Made by a program: the position numbers and the translations under genes
In this document: positions 15,759 to 23,645 of the stretch, in pieces
Layout: each line of letters opens with the position of its first letter
Numbering within the stretch: position 1 is the first letter of the stretch
Assembly (NCBI GenBank): GCA_934702165.1
Contig: CAKUYG010000010.1
Coordinates: 1 to 24,472, forward strand
DNA: 24,472 nt
Direction of reading: 5' to 3'
Source: an uncultured Bacteroidales bacterium
GTDB taxonomy: Bacteria; Bacteroidota; Bacteroidia; Bacteroidales; UBA932
The notes under the pieces: generated by a model
Seen by the model: only the letters and a program-made list of their open reading frames with translations
Told to the model about the DNA's origin: nothing
The model's database searches: none

Positions 15759-18740
15759 TTAGAATGATAACTCGATACCTCCGACGACAGACTTGGTGAG
15801 AGGATATGTACCGGCGGTAAGTCCGGTGATACCCTGCTCAGGGTCCCAGAAGTTGACATCGTTGAAGCAGTAGAGGTTGAGGCCGCTGACATAGAACTTA
15901 AGGCCCTTGACCTTGAGCTTCTTGAGAGCGCGCTCCTGCAGGGAGTAGGAGATGGTGACATCCTTGACGCGCAGGTAGCTCCCGTCTGCGAGCCAGCGGG
16001 TGCTCAGAGTAGCGTCATTGCTGACCGACTGTCCGGCAACCGGCTTAGGCTGCACTCCAGTGTCGCCCGGCTTCTTCCAATAATTGTTGGATGAGGCCAT
16101 CTGATTCATGGTCATCTCTGAGCCATCGGAGTTGAGGTAGCTCCACTCGTTGACGAGGAACACCTTGTTGCCTGCCTTGAACTCAAAGAATGCGCTGGCA
16201 GAGAATCCCTTCCAGGCGAAGCTGGTGTTGAATCCACCGATGATCTTCGGCTCTGGAGAACCGGCATATATCTTCTGTGCTTTTGCGGCGTTGTTGGTAA
16301 GAGTGCCATCAGCTGCCCTGAAGAGAGCCTCACCGTTGCTAGGGTTCACTCCGTAGTAATCGGTCAAGTAATAGGTGTATCTGGACTTGCCGACCACATA
16401 GTGCATGTAAGATGCGGCTTCGATCTTCTCGTCTCCTGCAAGGTCAAGGATCTCGTTGCGGTTGTAGGCAAGGTTGAGGCCCACATTCCAAAGCATGTCG
16501 CTGGTAGATACGATGTCACCGTCAATCTGGAACTCGACACCGTCGTTTTTCATCGCGCCGGCATTCATGAAGTTGGTGCTGAAACCGGTGGTCTGAGGAA
16601 CCTTCTTGCTGAGGAGCATGTCGGTGGTCTTACGGCTGTAGACGTCCACGCTACCCCTTACTCTGCCGAGGAAGCCGAAGTCAACTCCGACATTCCAGGT
16701 GCCGTTCTTCTCCCATGAAAGATATGGGTTTGAAGGCTGGGAAGGAAGCATTCCGACCACACCGTTGTACTGTGATGAGGCGTAGACACCATAAGCTTTG
16801 TAGGCGGCGATACCGTTGTTACCGTTGACGCCATAGCTTGCACGGATCTTGAGAAGATCGAGCCAGCGGTACTGCATCCACTTCTCTCGGCTCATATTCC
16901 ATGATGCGGAAGCTGACCAGAAGAAGCCCCACTTGTTCTGCTCTCCAAAGAGGGAGCTTCCGTCCTCACGGGCGGTGAGCTGGGCGAAATATTTGTTGTC
17001 GTAGTTGTAGTCGAGGATTCCGAAGAATGAGAGGAGGGTCTCACGGGTAAAGCCCTGTTCAGTCTCTTTCTTGCTGCTGTCACCGGTGTTGACATACGGG
17101 ATCTCCGGGTCAACTCCCTGTGCAGACGTATACATGAACTCGTAGTTGTAGCGGTTGGCCTCCTGTCCGAGGAGTGCCCTCACTGAGTGGTAGCCCTCGA
17201 AGATGTTGGTATAGTTGAGGGTGTTGGAGGTAGTGAGGTTCTGGAACTGGCTGTTGGTGGTCTGGAGGGTTCCGGTACCGCCCTGCTTCGGGTGGGACTT
17301 CGGAGACCAGTACCTTCTGTCCTGAGTGAATGCGACCTCTGCGGAGTTCTTGGTCTCGGCTACGAGGTTCTTGGTGAGCTCCCAACGGAGGAAAGCTGTG
17401 CCGTTGAAACGGTATGACTTGGACCACTGGTCATCATAGGCCGCTGTGGCACGAGGGTTCTGGTTGGAGTTGGAAGGGATGTTGGTGTTGAAATCCCCGT
17501 TCTCATCGTACTTCGGAATCCAAGGCAGAAGTCCGAGCCCAGCCCATGCCGGGTTGGAGTAGTAAAGGGACTCCATAGGGACATCGTTCTGCTCGGTGTA
17601 GGCGGCGTTGACACGGACACCGGTCTCGAGGTTGTCACGAAGCTTGTAGTCGGCGTTGACACGGGCTTGGAACTTGGAGTAGTCGATACCGTAGAAAACA
17701 CCGTCGTTCTTGTGATATGAAACTGAAGAGAAATACTTTGCCTTGTTGGTACCACCACGGGCGCTGATCTCGTACTCCTGAAGCACACCCGGACGGGTGA
17801 AATGCTCCATCCAGTTGGTCTGCTCCTTGGAGAGCAGGGACAGAGGACGGTAGTAAGTGCCGGTAGGATCGTCAGGATCCATACCCGCATTATATACGGC
17901 ATCCCTCTGATAAGCGAGGAGCTCGCTCGGAGTCATCATGCGAAAACCGCTGTCGCTCTGGAGCCATGACACGCCGTACTTGGCACGGGCGTCGAACTGG
18001 GCCTGTCCTTCCTTACCACTCTTGGTGGTGACGAGAATGACGCCGTTTGCCGCACGTGATCCATAGACGGCCGCTGCAGCAGCGTCCTTGAGGACGGTGA
18101 TGGACTCGATATCGTTAGGGTTGATGGTGGCGATGGAGTTGGACTGGTTGGTCATCTCTGATGTGCCTGCGGAAATGATAGGAATACCGTCCACAACCCA
18201 AAGCGGAGCGTTGCTCGCGTTGATTGAGGAGGTACCGCGCACGCGGATCTGTGATGCTGCGCCAGGCTGGCCGCTGTTCATGGAAATCTGCACGCCGGCA
18301 AGTTTTCCTGAGAGCATCTTGTCCACTGATGAGACCGGTGCTTCAGCGAGGCCCTGTCCCTTGACGGCGGATACTGATCCCGTCACGGCCTCACGCTTCG
18401 CCGTACCGTAGGCTACGACAATCGTCTCGTCCAGGAGCTGGGAGTCCGGGTTGAGGGCGATGTCAAGGTTCTGCCTTCCGTTCACGCTGACCTCCGCCAG
18501 TACATATCCCATGCAGCTGACGGTAAGTGTTGCGTTTGAAGGCACGGAAATGCTGTATGCCCCGAAGCTGTCGGTGAGGGTGTAGTTGCTGGTGCTGCCC
18601 TTGAGCTGCACCGCCGCGCCTATCACCGGATCACCGTTGGAGGCATCTGTGACAGTACCCGTCACTTTCACGTTCTGCGCGGAAAGTGACACTGTCAGGA
18701 GCGCTAAAATCGCGCTGAAATACAGTTTCGCTTTTTTCAT
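15759..18740 (-). CDS. SusC/RagA-family TonB-dependent transporter
   Basis: Outer-membrane importer of 993 residues powered by TonB-ExbBD. The ATG at 18740 (MKKAKLYFSAILALLTVSLS) gives a signal peptide ending SAQ. A carboxypeptidase-regulatory-like N-terminal domain follows (KVTGTVTDASNGDPVIGAAV, GYVLAEVSV), then the TonB-box region DETIVVAYGTAKREAVTGS. The plug carries the family motifs RVRGTSSINASNAPLWVVDG and DAAAAAVYGSRAANGVILVT, and a 22-strand-type barrel ends GGIELSF. It is the first gene of the minus-strand operon and lies 3 bases before susD. A matching promoter is seen at 18856-18886. No SusR, hybrid two-component regulator or sigma/anti-sigma pair is next to it. The presence of a T9SS protease in the same operon suggests peptide or protein-derived substrate (inference). 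Confidence 0.96.
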   Translation of the reverse strand: MKKAKLYFSAILALLTVSLSAQNVKVTGTVTDASNGDPVIGAAVQLKGSTSNYTLTDSFGAYSISVPSNATLTVSCMGYVLAEVSVNGRQNLDIALNPDSQLLDETIVVAYGTAKREAVTGSVSAVKGQGLAEAPVSSVDKMLSGKLAGVQISMNSGQPGAASQIRVRGTSSINASNAPLWVVDGIPIISAGTSEMTNQSNSIATINPNDIESITVLKDAAAAAVYGSRAANGVILVTTKSGKEGQAQFDARAKYGVSWLQSDSGFRMMTPSELLAYQRDAVYNAGMDPDDPTGTYYRPLSLLSKEQTNWMEHFTRPGVLQEYEISARGGTNKAKYFSSVSYHKNDGVFYGIDYSKFQARVNADYKLRDNLETGVRVNAAYTEQNDVPMESLYYSNPAWAGLGLLPWIPKYDENGDFNTNIPSNSNQNPRATAAYDDQWSKSYRFNGTAFLRWELTKNLVAETKNSAEVAFTQDRRYWSPKSHPKQGGTGTLQTTNSQFQNLTTSNTLNYTNIFEGYHSVRALLGQEANRYNYEFMYTSAQGVDPEIPYVNTGDSSKKETEQGFTRETLLSFFGILDYNYDNKYFAQLTAREDGSSLFGEQNKWGFFWSASASWNMSREKWMQYRWLDLLKIRASYGVNGNNGIAAYKAYGVYASSQYNGVVGMLPSQPSNPYLSWEKNGTWNVGVDFGFLGRVRGSVDVYSRKTTDMLLSKKVPQTTGFSTNFMNAGAMKNDGVEFQIDGDIVSTSDMLWNVGLNLAYNRNEILDLAGDEKIEAASYMHYVVGKSRYTYYLTDYYGVNPSNGEALFRAADGTLTNNAAKAQKIYAGSPEPKIIGGFNTSFAWKGFSASAFFEFKAGNKVFLVNEWSYLNSDGSEMTMNQMASSNNYWKKPGDTGVQPKPVAGQSVSNDATLSTRWLADGSYLRVKDVTISYSLQERALKKLKVKGLKFYVSGLNLYCFNDVNFWDPEQGITGLTAGTYPLTKSVVGGIELSF

Positions 18741-18855
18741 AAGCAAATACTTTAATTAAACAAACGTTATACTAACCACTAAATTTCTCTTGTCTGTAGG
18801 CTTCCCTTCGGCCTCGGCTACATAAAAGGGGCGTTTTGGAAAGCGAAATTCGGTG

Positions 18856-18886
18856 CAAAATTATCAGAATATTTCAGATAAGCAAA
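18856..18886 (-). promoter_or_regulatory. Bacteroidota-type promoter for the SusCD operon
   Basis: On the minus strand TTTG (18886-18883) is followed after exactly 19 bases by TAATTTTG (18863-18856), a full match to the Bacteroidota housekeeping consensus TTTG / TAnnTTTG. The expected transcript start near 18850 would give a leader of about 110 bases before susC. Confidence 0.8.
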
Positions 18887-18927
18887 TTCGCTAATACCTG
18901 ATTTATAGGTAGTTATAAATACAGATT

Positions 18928-18939
18928 GTAACCGGTTAC
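18928..18939. promoter_or_regulatory. Perfect 12-bp palindrome, possible LacI-family operator
   Basis: GTAACCGGTTAC is fully symmetric and, with its flanks (TGTAACCGGTTACG), resembles LacI-family operators with a central CG. It lies about 42 bases upstream of the -33 element of the susC promoter, a place suited to activation or upstream repression. No regulator gene is in the window, so the assignment is inference. Confidence 0.45.
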
Positions 18940-19135
18940 GCCGTTTTTGCTTACAAACTTCAATAAAAATGGCCGAAATTCTTTCTAAATGAAAGCATTT
19001 TTTGGCAGATTTCCAAAAATCAGTGACAAAATAAAAATTTGAAAATTTTTAAAAATTATTTCCCTTCGGGGCGCGCGAGTCGGTGATGCCCCCTTTGGCT
19101 TGACTTCTCCGGACTGTGCCCAACTCTCATGCGTA
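18940..19135. other. AT-rich non-coding stretch
   Basis: No gene is supported between the palindrome and the first hairpin repeat. The section has runs of A and T near 19015-19065 and a GC-rich patch near 19066-19105 (GGGGC ... GCCCC could form a weak hairpin). I see no RNA gene. Confidence 0.5.
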
Positions 19136-19169
19136 GGTTATAGCATTTCGCTCGCTTTCTGCTATAACC
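19136..19169. repeat. 34-bp hairpin repeat, copy 1
   Basis: GGTTATAGCA and TGCTATAACC form a perfect 10-bp inverted repeat around a 14-base loop. A second copy with the same arms and loop length lies at 19209-19242. No T run follows, so it is not a simple terminator. Confidence 0.85.
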
Positions 19170-19208
19170 CAGTAGGCGAAACGGCATTGGAAGGTGTTTT
19201 TCAATCCA

Positions 19209-19242
19209 GGTTATAGCACTATGACCTGCTTTTGCTATAACC
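19209..19242. repeat. 34-bp hairpin repeat, copy 2
   Basis: Same perfect 10-bp arms (GGTTATAGCA / TGCTATAACC) and a 14-base loop of different sequence from copy 1. The copies start 73 bases apart. Identical arms with a diverged loop suggest selection on, or recent copying of, the stem. Confidence 0.85.
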
Positions 19243-19420
19243 TTTCCAGTCAGTTAATATCCAAATAAAATTGGGCCTAATAATTTTGGTTTAACCTTTA
19301 TATTTTAATAATCAATATTTTATATAGTCGGCAAGAAGCCTTGTCGTTTGCGCGCAAGCGCCATCCCTACGTCTCCAGCGATCAGGGTTCTCAATCGAAC
19401 ACCATCTGATGAAGCCCGGC

Positions 19421-19628
19421 TCAATCCTTCAAACAACCTATAGGTACTATATATAATATATATACCGTCTTTGCGGCGATATGCATAGTCACCGACTCCG
19501 ACGAGCACCATCATGAATGAGGGATCATTCATCTTATCGGTGTTGATTCTCCCAGCCAGTTCTAGCAGATTTCCGGCCCCCTCTTCTATGAGCTTGTCGC
19601 CGCCCAATTTCACCTCTACAAGGCCATA
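19421..19628 (-). pseudogene. C-terminal remnant of a DUF4143-type ATPase, frameshifted
   Basis: The reading YGLVEVKLGGDKLIEEGAGN, then LLELAGRINTDKMNDPSF, MMVLVGVGDYAYRRKDGIYI matches the C-terminal end of the AAA ATPase/DUF4143 family, whose full members have about 400 residues; about 70 are left. The family normally closes with a sequence like VPIGCLKD and a stop. That ending exists here, but in another frame: GTA CCT ATA GGT TGT TTG AAG GAT TGA, ending at 19421. The frame is lost in the AT run at 19448-19464, and the sequence is explained by 7 extra bases (ATATATA) after ATT. Upstream of 19628 the family similarity stops and repeats begin. A 130-codon open frame reading through to 19320 is therefore not a real gene. 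Confidence 0.75.
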
Positions 19629-19652
19629 GAAAAATATTTTCTGTTTCCTCAA

Positions 19653-19692
19653 TTGGCGCGTTTTTGCTTCTGAGTTGGCGCACTTTTGCTTC
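19653..19692. repeat. Two 18-bp near-identical direct repeats
   Basis: TTGGCGCGTTTTTGCTTC (19653-19670) and TTGGCGCACTTTTGCTTC (19675-19692) differ at two positions and are spaced 22 bases start to start. They border the truncated end of the ATPase remnant. Confidence 0.7.
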
Positions 19693-19705
19693 CCGGTTTG
19701 GCTGT

Positions 19706-19769
19706 ATTCCAAAATTTACGCTAAATCTTGGAGTGGCATTCCGAAAATTACGCTAATTTTTGGAATTGC
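19706..19769. repeat. Tandem pair of 32-bp palindromic repeats
   Basis: Unit A (19706-19737) and unit B (19738-19769) agree at 26 of 32 positions by hand alignment. Each contains a near-palindrome around a CGC centre; in B the arms are TTCCGAAAATTA and TAATTTTTGGAA, one mismatch in 12. Function is unknown. Confidence 0.75.
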
Positions 19770-19807
19770 ATACAACCGATATTGAGAGATGTCTCAGAAG
19801 TGATTTT

Positions 19808-19821
19808 CCACAAATTTGTGG
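19808..19821. repeat. Perfect 14-bp palindrome
   Basis: CCACAAATTTGTGG is fully symmetric and lies 11 bases before the barrel-gene relic; it may be a protein-binding site or a chance symmetry in AT-rich DNA. Confidence 0.4.
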
Positions 19822-19831
19822 TCCACAAGTT

Positions 19832-19894
19832 TATGAAATCGCCTCCGAGGCTCTCGACGGCACCATGACCTTCGGTCTGGGATACAGCTCCTGA
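19832..19894 (+). pseudogene. Relic of the 3' end of a PorV-like barrel gene
   Basis: The plus strand reads YEIASEALDGTMTFGLGYSS followed by TGA. The intact barrel gene at 7448-8371 ends ASEALGGTMTFGLGYSF. Over the 54 bases 19841-19894 the two differ at 6 positions by hand alignment, mostly in third codon positions. Similarity disappears upstream of 19832, so only the last 20 codons or so remain. The relic is inverted relative to the intact gene and is followed by a similar terminator hairpin. It is evidence of a second family member lost or broken here. Confidence 0.75.
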
Positions 19895-19912
19895 TGTCAC
19901 ATGCCTGTTTTT

Positions 19913-19950
19913 GTCCGGCCAAACGGGTATTTGGCCGGACAATCTTTTTT
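19913..19950 (+). terminator. Intrinsic terminator following the barrel relic
   Basis: A perfect 11-bp stem (GTCCGGCCAAA / TTTGGCCGGAC) with loop CGGGTA, then AATC and six T residues. On the minus strand the hairpin is followed by A residues, so it is not a canonical terminator for the atp operon, although it could still block or protect that transcript. Confidence 0.7.
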
Positions 19951-19962
19951 CCACCCAAAGAA

Positions 19963-20796
19963 CTATTCCTGACTTGCGCCGCCGACGAGATCGAGGATCT
20001 CAGAAGTGATCTTCTGTTGGCGGCCCTTGTTGTATTCGAGCGTCAAGTCCGCGAGGAGGTGCTCTCCGTTGTCGGTCGCCGTCTGCATGGCCACTGTGCG
20101 GGCCGCCTGTTCTGCAGCTTCCGAGTCGAGTACAGCAGCGTAGAACTTAAGACAGATCATCTGGGGAAGCAGGTCCGAAGCTATCGTCTGCGCGTCCGGC
20201 TCGAAGATGTAGTCCTCCTGCTCCCCAACCGCAGGAGCATCGGAAGAAAGCGAGAACGGCATGTATGTCTCGACTGTCGGTCTCTGGACCGATGTAGAGA
20301 TAAAGCGGTTGTAGACAAGGAGTATCTTGGAGAACTCCCCCCTCTCGTAGCGCTCAATCAGGGCACGGGCGAAAGCGGAAGCCTTGTCGTAACTGGTGTG
20401 TGCTATGAGGTCGCTGTAATCGGCTTCCGAAGCGTATCCGGCCCGCCGGATCGCTTCCGCACATTTCTTGCCCACAGGGAAGTAGGCCACTCCCTTATAT
20501 TCATCCTTGAGTTCAAGAGCAGTACGGATGACATTGGCATTGAAAGCCCCGCAGAGTGATGTGTTTGAAGATATCACCACCACCGCCACCGGGGCGTCGC
20601 CGGAGACAGCCTTCTGCTCTAGCGGCCCGACTGCTGCAAGTATGTCCGAGAGAGCATCGGCATACGGCCTCATCCCCTCTATGACCTTCTGCGCCTTGCG
20701 CAGCTTGGCTGAGGAGACGAGCTTCATCGCAGAAGTCACCTGCAAGGTGCTTCTGACTGAACCTATACGGTCTTTGACTTCGCGCAATGATGCCAT
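19963..20796 (-). CDS. atpG: ATP synthase F1 gamma subunit
   Basis: Central rotor shaft of the F1 sector, coupling c-ring rotation to catalysis at the alpha/beta hexamer. It has 277 residues, near the family norm. The N-terminus MASLREVKDRIGSVRSTLQV followed by TSAMKLVSSAKLRKAQ is the conserved coiled coil, and the C-terminus has the classic DNGEHLLADLTLEYNKGRQQ with ITSEILDLVGGA. The internal VVVISSNTSLCGAFNANV corresponds to the family's SDRGLCGxxN site, with N-T in place of D-R/K and G. It follows atpA by 6 bases and is the last gene of the operon in this window. Confidence 0.97.
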   Translation of the reverse strand: MASLREVKDRIGSVRSTLQVTSAMKLVSSAKLRKAQKVIEGMRPYADALSDILAAVGPLEQKAVSGDAPVAVVVISSNTSLCGAFNANVIRTALELKDEYKGVAYFPVGKKCAEAIRRAGYASEADYSDLIAHTSYDKASAFARALIERYERGEFSKILLVYNRFISTSVQRPTVETYMPFSLSSDAPAVGEQEDYIFEPDAQTIASDLLPQMICLKFYAAVLDSEAAEQAARTVAMQTATDNGEHLLADLTLEYNKGRQQKITSEILDLVGGASQE

Positions 20797-20802
20797 ATAT
20801 GA

Positions 20803-22389
20803 TTACTTTGAAAGGAACTGGCAAACCTCATGGGCTTCCCTGCGTATCACGGAATCCAGATCATCCGGCATACGTCCTTCCCCAAGCGCATCCAGAATAT
20901 CCTGATGAGAAGAACGCATCACATCAAGAAAGCGGGACTGGAATTCACCGACACTTCCGACAGGTATGTCTGCCATCAGGGCGTGGGTGCCGCAATAAAG
21001 TATGGCGACCTGCTCCCCTACCGGCATAGGGCTGTACTGCGGCTGAATCAGCAGACGCTCGTTTTTGCGCCCTTTGTCCAAAGTCATGGCAGTAACCTTG
21101 TCCATGTCAGATGAGAACTTGGTGAATGACTCAAGTTCGGAGAACTGCGCCTGATCGATCTTGAGGGTTCCGGCCACTTTCTTCATGGACTTGACCTGAG
21201 CCGCACCACCGACACGGGATACGGAGATACCGACATTGATGGCCGGACGGAAACCGGCGTTGAATAGCGACGGCTCAAGGTATATCTGTCCGTCAGTGAT
21301 GGAGATCACATTGGTCGGAATATAGGCTGAGACGTCACCGGCCTGCGTCTCGATGATCGGGAGGGCCGTCAGCGAGCCGCCACCTTTGACCTTGCCTTTA
21401 AGGCACTCCGGAAGGTCATTCATCTTCTCCGCCACGTCCTGCTGGCTGATAATCTTGGCCGCACGCTCAAGAAGCCTTGAGTGCAAGTAGAAAACATCGC
21501 CAGGATAAGCCTCGCGCCCGGAAGGGCGACGGAGGATCAACGATACCTCACGGTAGGCCACAGCCTGCTTAGAAAGGTCGTCATAGACCACAAGCGCATG
21601 CCGTCCCGTGTCACGGAAATATTCGCCTATGGCAGCCCCGGCAAACGGAGCGTAATACTGGAGCGCAGCAGGATCAGCTGCGGTCGCAGCCACCACCACC
21701 GTATAGTCCATAGCTCCTTTGGCACGAAGCGTCTGCACTATGGAAGCCACGGTGGAACCCTTCTGCCCCACAGCCACATAGATACAGTAGACAGGCTTGC
21801 CCTTGAGGAACTCCGAGCGCTGGTTGATGATGGTGTCGATGGCTATCGCAGTCTTGCCGGTCTGACGGTCACCGATGATCAGCTCACGCTGTCCGCGGCC
21901 GATAGGAATCATCGAGTCTATGGCTTTGAGACCCGTCTGGAGAGGTTCGGTGACCGGTTCACGGAAGATGACACCAGGGGCTTTCCTCTCTATAGGCATC
22001 CTGATGGTATCGCCCTTGATGGATCCGAGCCCGTCGAGCGGAGAACCGATAGGATCCACGACTCTGCCGATGAGGCCCTCGCCCACAGGAATGCTCGCGA
22101 TACGGCCAAGCCGGCGCACACGCATGCCCTCCTTGACCAGATCCGTCGGCCCGAGGAGCACCGCTCCCACATTGTCCGCCTCAAGGTTCATGGCAACACC
22201 CTTGACGCCGCTGTCAAATTCAAGCAGTTCGCCGGCTTCGGCGTTGACAAGGCCATATATGCGGGCCACACCGTCACTTACTGTCAGCACATAGCCGACC
22301 TCTTCATATTGGAGGGAGTTGTCCACTCCCCTCAACTCATTGAGCAGGATTTCCGATACCTCGCTCGCCTTTATGGTATTATGCGCCAT
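20803..22389 (-). CDS. atpA: ATP synthase F1 alpha subunit
   Basis: Non-catalytic nucleotide-binding subunit of F1, 528 residues. The Walker A motif is GDRQTGKT (173-180). Other family signatures are [40 protein letters not shown] and [20 protein letters not shown], the last carrying the arginine finger that reaches the beta site. It normally assembles with AtpD, whose gene is outside the window. The ATG overlaps the atpH stop by one base (TAATG), so the two are probably translationally coupled. Confidence 0.98.
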   Translation of the reverse strand: MAHNTIKASEVSEILLNELRGVDNSLQYEEVGYVLTVSDGVARIYGLVNAEAGELLEFDSGVKGVAMNLEADNVGAVLLGPTDLVKEGMRVRRLGRIASIPVGEGLIGRVVDPIGSPLDGLGSIKGDTIRMPIERKAPGVIFREPVTEPLQTGLKAIDSMIPIGRGQRELIIGDRQTGKTAIAIDTIINQRSEFLKGKPVYCIYVAVGQKGSTVASIVQTLRAKGAMDYTVVVAATAADPAALQYYAPFAGAAIGEYFRDTGRHALVVYDDLSKQAVAYREVSLILRRPSGREAYPGDVFYLHSRLLERAAKIISQQDVAEKMNDLPECLKGKVKGGGSLTALPIIETQAGDVSAYIPTNVISITDGQIYLEPSLFNAGFRPAINVGISVSRVGGAAQVKSMKKVAGTLKIDQAQFSELESFTKFSSDMDKVTAMTLDKGRKNERLLIQPQYSPMPVGEQVAILYCGTHALMADIPVGSVGEFQSRFLDVMRSSHQDILDALGEGRMPDDLDSVIRREAHEVCQFLSK

Positions 22390-22865
22390 TAGACTATTCT
22401 GTTGTTTAGCGTTATGAACTGTCTGCGTATGGTCTCCACCTGGCTGCGAACGCTTGCATCCAGCAGATAGTCATCCACCGTCACGAGGAATCCGCCCACA
22501 AGGGACGGGTCCACAGACGACTCGAACACTATCTTGCAGCCGAATTTATCCTCCAGCATCTTGTGCAGCCTGTCCTCCAGACCGGGAGATGGCACCGCGC
22601 TGACAAGCGTTGCGATACGCATACCCTTGGAGCGGTAGTACATCCCCACAAAGGAGCGCAGAATGAAGCGGATATCTTCCATGCGCCCGTTTCTGGACAC
22701 GAGAGAGATAAATCTCTCAAAATCCGGTTCCAGCCTCTGCGGCATCTTGTCCGGATCTTTCAGGATTTCCCGCACCTGCGCGCACACCCTCTCCCCACTT
22801 CCGTTCTCCTCAGTGAACATCAGCAGGGCTTTGGCGTATCTGGTGGATATGATTCCTGTGTTCAT
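22389..22865 (-). CDS. atpH: ATP synthase F1 delta subunit
   Basis: Peripheral-stalk protein (158 residues, slightly shorter than the usual 170-180) that links the top of F1 to the b-subunit dimer. The N-terminus [17 protein letters not shown] is the conserved helical start. The C-terminal part [20 protein letters not shown] followed by [16 protein letters not shown] is the family signature. It follows atpF by 5 bases and overlaps atpA by one base. Confidence 0.95.
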   Translation of the reverse strand: MNTGIISTRYAKALLMFTEENGSGERVCAQVREILKDPDKMPQRLEPDFERFISLVSRNGRMEDIRFILRSFVGMYYRSKGMRIATLVSAVPSPGLEDRLHKMLEDKFGCKIVFESSVDPSLVGGFLVTVDDYLLDASVRSQVETIRRQFITLNNRIV

Positions 22866-22870
22866 CGCTT

Positions 22871-23377
22871 TCAGTTCTTGACATTGGCCTTTGAGGCCTC
22901 ATCGACCAGACGGTCGATCAGGGCGAGCTGCTCGCCCGTGGCATCAAGGTCTTTTCTTACGATCTTTTCGGCCACCTGCACCGAGACGAGCGACACCTGC
23001 CTGCATATTTCCTGCAGCGCGGTCTCGCGCTCTGCAGCAATGGCCGTCTTGGCCTGCTCTATCATTTTGGCGGCCTCCTCCTGGGCCTGCTGTTTGGCTG
23101 CGGCTATGATGCTGTCCCGCGCCTGGGAGGCTTCCTGAAGGATGCGTTTCTGCTCCAGCCTCGTCTGCTCTATCATCTTTGTCTGCTCAGAGGCAAGGCT
23201 TTCCAGCTTGTCCTGCGCCTCCCGGGCCTTGCGGAGCGACTCCTCAATGTGGTCGGAGCGCTTCTGCACCATGGAGGTGATGACAGGAAAGCCGAACTTC
23301 GCAAGCACGAAGAAGACAATCCCGAATATCAGGACCATCCAGAAGAGAAGACCGAAATCTGGTGTAATCAGTGACAT
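22871..23377 (-). CDS. atpF: ATP synthase F0 b subunit
   Basis: Peripheral-stalk subunit of 168 residues: one N-terminal membrane helix (about 8-28, LLFWMVLIFGIVFFVLAKFG) followed by a long, charged coiled coil rich in Glu, Gln, Lys and Ala (about 38-150). It acts as a homodimer holding F1 still against the membrane. The start MSLITPDFGLLFWM is typical of Bacteroidota b subunits. It lies 6 bases after atpE and 5 before atpH. Confidence 0.96.
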   Translation of the reverse strand: MSLITPDFGLLFWMVLIFGIVFFVLAKFGFPVITSMVQKRSDHIEESLRKAREAQDKLESLASEQTKMIEQTRLEQKRILQEASQARDSIIAAAKQQAQEEAAKMIEQAKTAIAAERETALQEICRQVSLVSVQVAEKIVRKDLDATGEQLALIDRLVDEASKANVKN

Positions 23378-23383
23378 AGAAGA

Positions 23384-23632
23384 CTATAGTACAGCCATCA
23401 GGCACACGATCACGCCGAAGAGGCAGACACCTTCGATGAGGGCGCCGATGATGATGGCGGTAGTGCGCAGTTTGCCCTCAATCTCCGGCTGACGGGCGGA
23501 CGCCTCCATCAGGGCCTGTGCAAGCTTGCCGATGCCAAGACCGGCTCCCAGTGCGACAATACCTGCTCCGATAGCTCCGCCGACCTTTGCAAGTGCGGCG
23601 GCCTCAAGAATCATTGATGAGATAAGTAACAT
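23384..23632 (-). CDS. atpE: ATP synthase F0 c subunit (proteolipid)
   Basis: Subunit of the rotor ring, 82 residues. The start at 23632 (MLLISSMILEAAALAKVG) was chosen because the frame upstream of it is an overlap shadow of atpB. Two membrane helices (about 18-42 and 56-80) flank the polar loop ARQPEIEGK. The ion-carrying acid is Glu67 in IGALIEGVCLFG. The residue after it is Gly rather than the Ser/Thr typical of sodium-binding rings, which favours protons (inference). It follows atpB by 13 bases. Confidence 0.96.
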   Translation of the reverse strand: MLLISSMILEAAALAKVGGAIGAGIVALGAGLGIGKLAQALMEASARQPEIEGKLRTTAIIIGALIEGVCLFGVIVCLMAVL

Positions 23633-23645
23633 ATTGTTTGTGTTT

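Noticed and set aside
19136..19242. CRISPR array
   Set aside because: Only two repeats, each a 34-base hairpin with an internal variable loop, with no regular spacers and no cas genes.
19320..19712. Complete small protein of 130 residues on the minus strand
   Set aside because: Only the middle resembles a known family; the start lies in repeats and the end is out of frame, so it is better read as a pseudogene.
19913..19940. Terminator of the atp operon on the minus strand
   Set aside because: The hairpin is perfect, but on that strand it is followed by A residues; the T run lies on the plus-strand side.
19748..19954. 68-codon minus-strand frame after atpG
   Set aside because: It crosses the terminator hairpin, the barrel relic and the palindromes, and shows no protein-like pattern.
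21481..22392. 303-codon open frame antisense to atpA
   Set aside because: Shadow of a highly conserved gene; the translation has no recognisable features.
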